Assembly (NCBI GenBank): GCA_003136475.1 | Contig: PLEQ01000478.1 | Location: 22,623-29,994 of the forward strand | Reading direction: 5' to 3' | DNA length: 7,372 nt | DNA from: Deltaproteobacteria bacterium | GTDB taxonomy: Bacteria; Bdellovibrionota_B; Oligoflexia; Oligoflexales; Bog-1112 | In this document: piece by piece, positions 7,254-7,372 of the stretch | How the letters are laid out: every line of letters starts with the position of its first letter | Position numbering within the stretch: position 1 is the first letter of the stretch | Notes under the pieces: generated by a model | What the model saw: only the letters and a program-made list of their open reading frames with translations | Told to the model about the DNA's origin: nothing | Databases searched by the model: none | Made by a program: the position numbers and the translations under genes

Positions 7254-7372
7254 TCACTTCGCTTCTTGAGGGGTGGGAAATTCACTGAACGATTTCTGTG
7301 CATTTCTTTCGTCAAATTTGACCTGTGCGCCCTTGAGCTTCGCAACCTCGCTATAAAACTGCATCTGCGAGG
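7254..7372 (-). CDS. C-terminal end of an unidentified upstream gene (partial)
   Basis: An open frame enters from the window edge and ends at TGA 7256-7254, giving 38 residues: SQMQFYSEVAKLKGAQVKF, then DERNAQKSFSEFPTPQEAK. Its composition is that of a normal soluble protein (mixed charge, helical). The competing frame, which would extend the TraG-like gene upstream, is full of Arg and Ser and looks like a shadow. The stop lies 4 bp before the TraG-like ATG, the same tight spacing seen along the operon. In F the gene before traG is traH, so a TraH-like product is a reasonable guess from position, but 38 residues do not let me identify it. Confidence 0.7.
   Translation of the reverse strand, partial: SQMQFYSEVAKLKGAQVKFDERNAQKSFSEFPTPQEAK

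Noticed and set aside
7250..7345. N-terminal extension of the TraG-like protein from a TTG start at 7345
   Set aside because: It would overlap a better coding frame (the end of the upstream gene), its translation is Arg/Ser-rich and shadow-like, and the ATG at 7249 gives an N-terminus resembling TraG.

Overview
This window is one continuous block of conjugation (type IV secretion) genes, all on the minus strand. Read 5'->3' on that strand, from high to low coordinates, it holds: the C-terminal end of an unidentified gene (7254 to the window edge), a TraG N-terminal-domain-like inner-membrane protein (5543-7249), a very large cysteine-rich exported TraU-like protein (3036-5546), a GspE/PilB-type secretion ATPase (1846-3024), and a TraD/TrwB-type coupling ATPase (32-1849). 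A possible start of a further gene lies at the low-coordinate edge (1-21).

The genes are packed as an operon. The gaps and overlaps are 4 bp, a 4-bp ATGA overlap, 11 bp, and a 4-bp ATGA overlap. No stretch is long enough to hold a separate promoter or terminator, and I saw no RNA gene, CRISPR array, insertion sequence or origin. The ribosome binding sites of three of the genes lie inside or directly after the preceding coding sequence, which suggests coupled translation.

Inferred roles: the TraG-like and TraU-like proteins belong to the inner-membrane and periplasmic assembly apparatus of an F-like mating-pair system. The TraD-like hexameric ATPase would bring the relaxase-DNA complex to the channel. 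The GspE/PilB-like ATPase is the unexpected member. F-type systems normally have no VirB11/GspE-class ATPase, and this one carries the zinc tetracysteine motif of type II secretion and type IV pilus assembly ATPases. The TraU-like protein is also about 2.5 times the usual length, with an extra cysteine-rich C-terminal half. The gene order (TraG before TraU) differs from that of F.

The window looks like part of a conjugative plasmid or integrative element from a Gram-negative bacterium, because it encodes a signal-peptide-bearing periplasmic TraU homologue and an F-like apparatus. Base composition is middling, slightly AT-rich by eye. I cannot name the host from the sequence. No relaxase, oriT, replication or cargo gene is visible.
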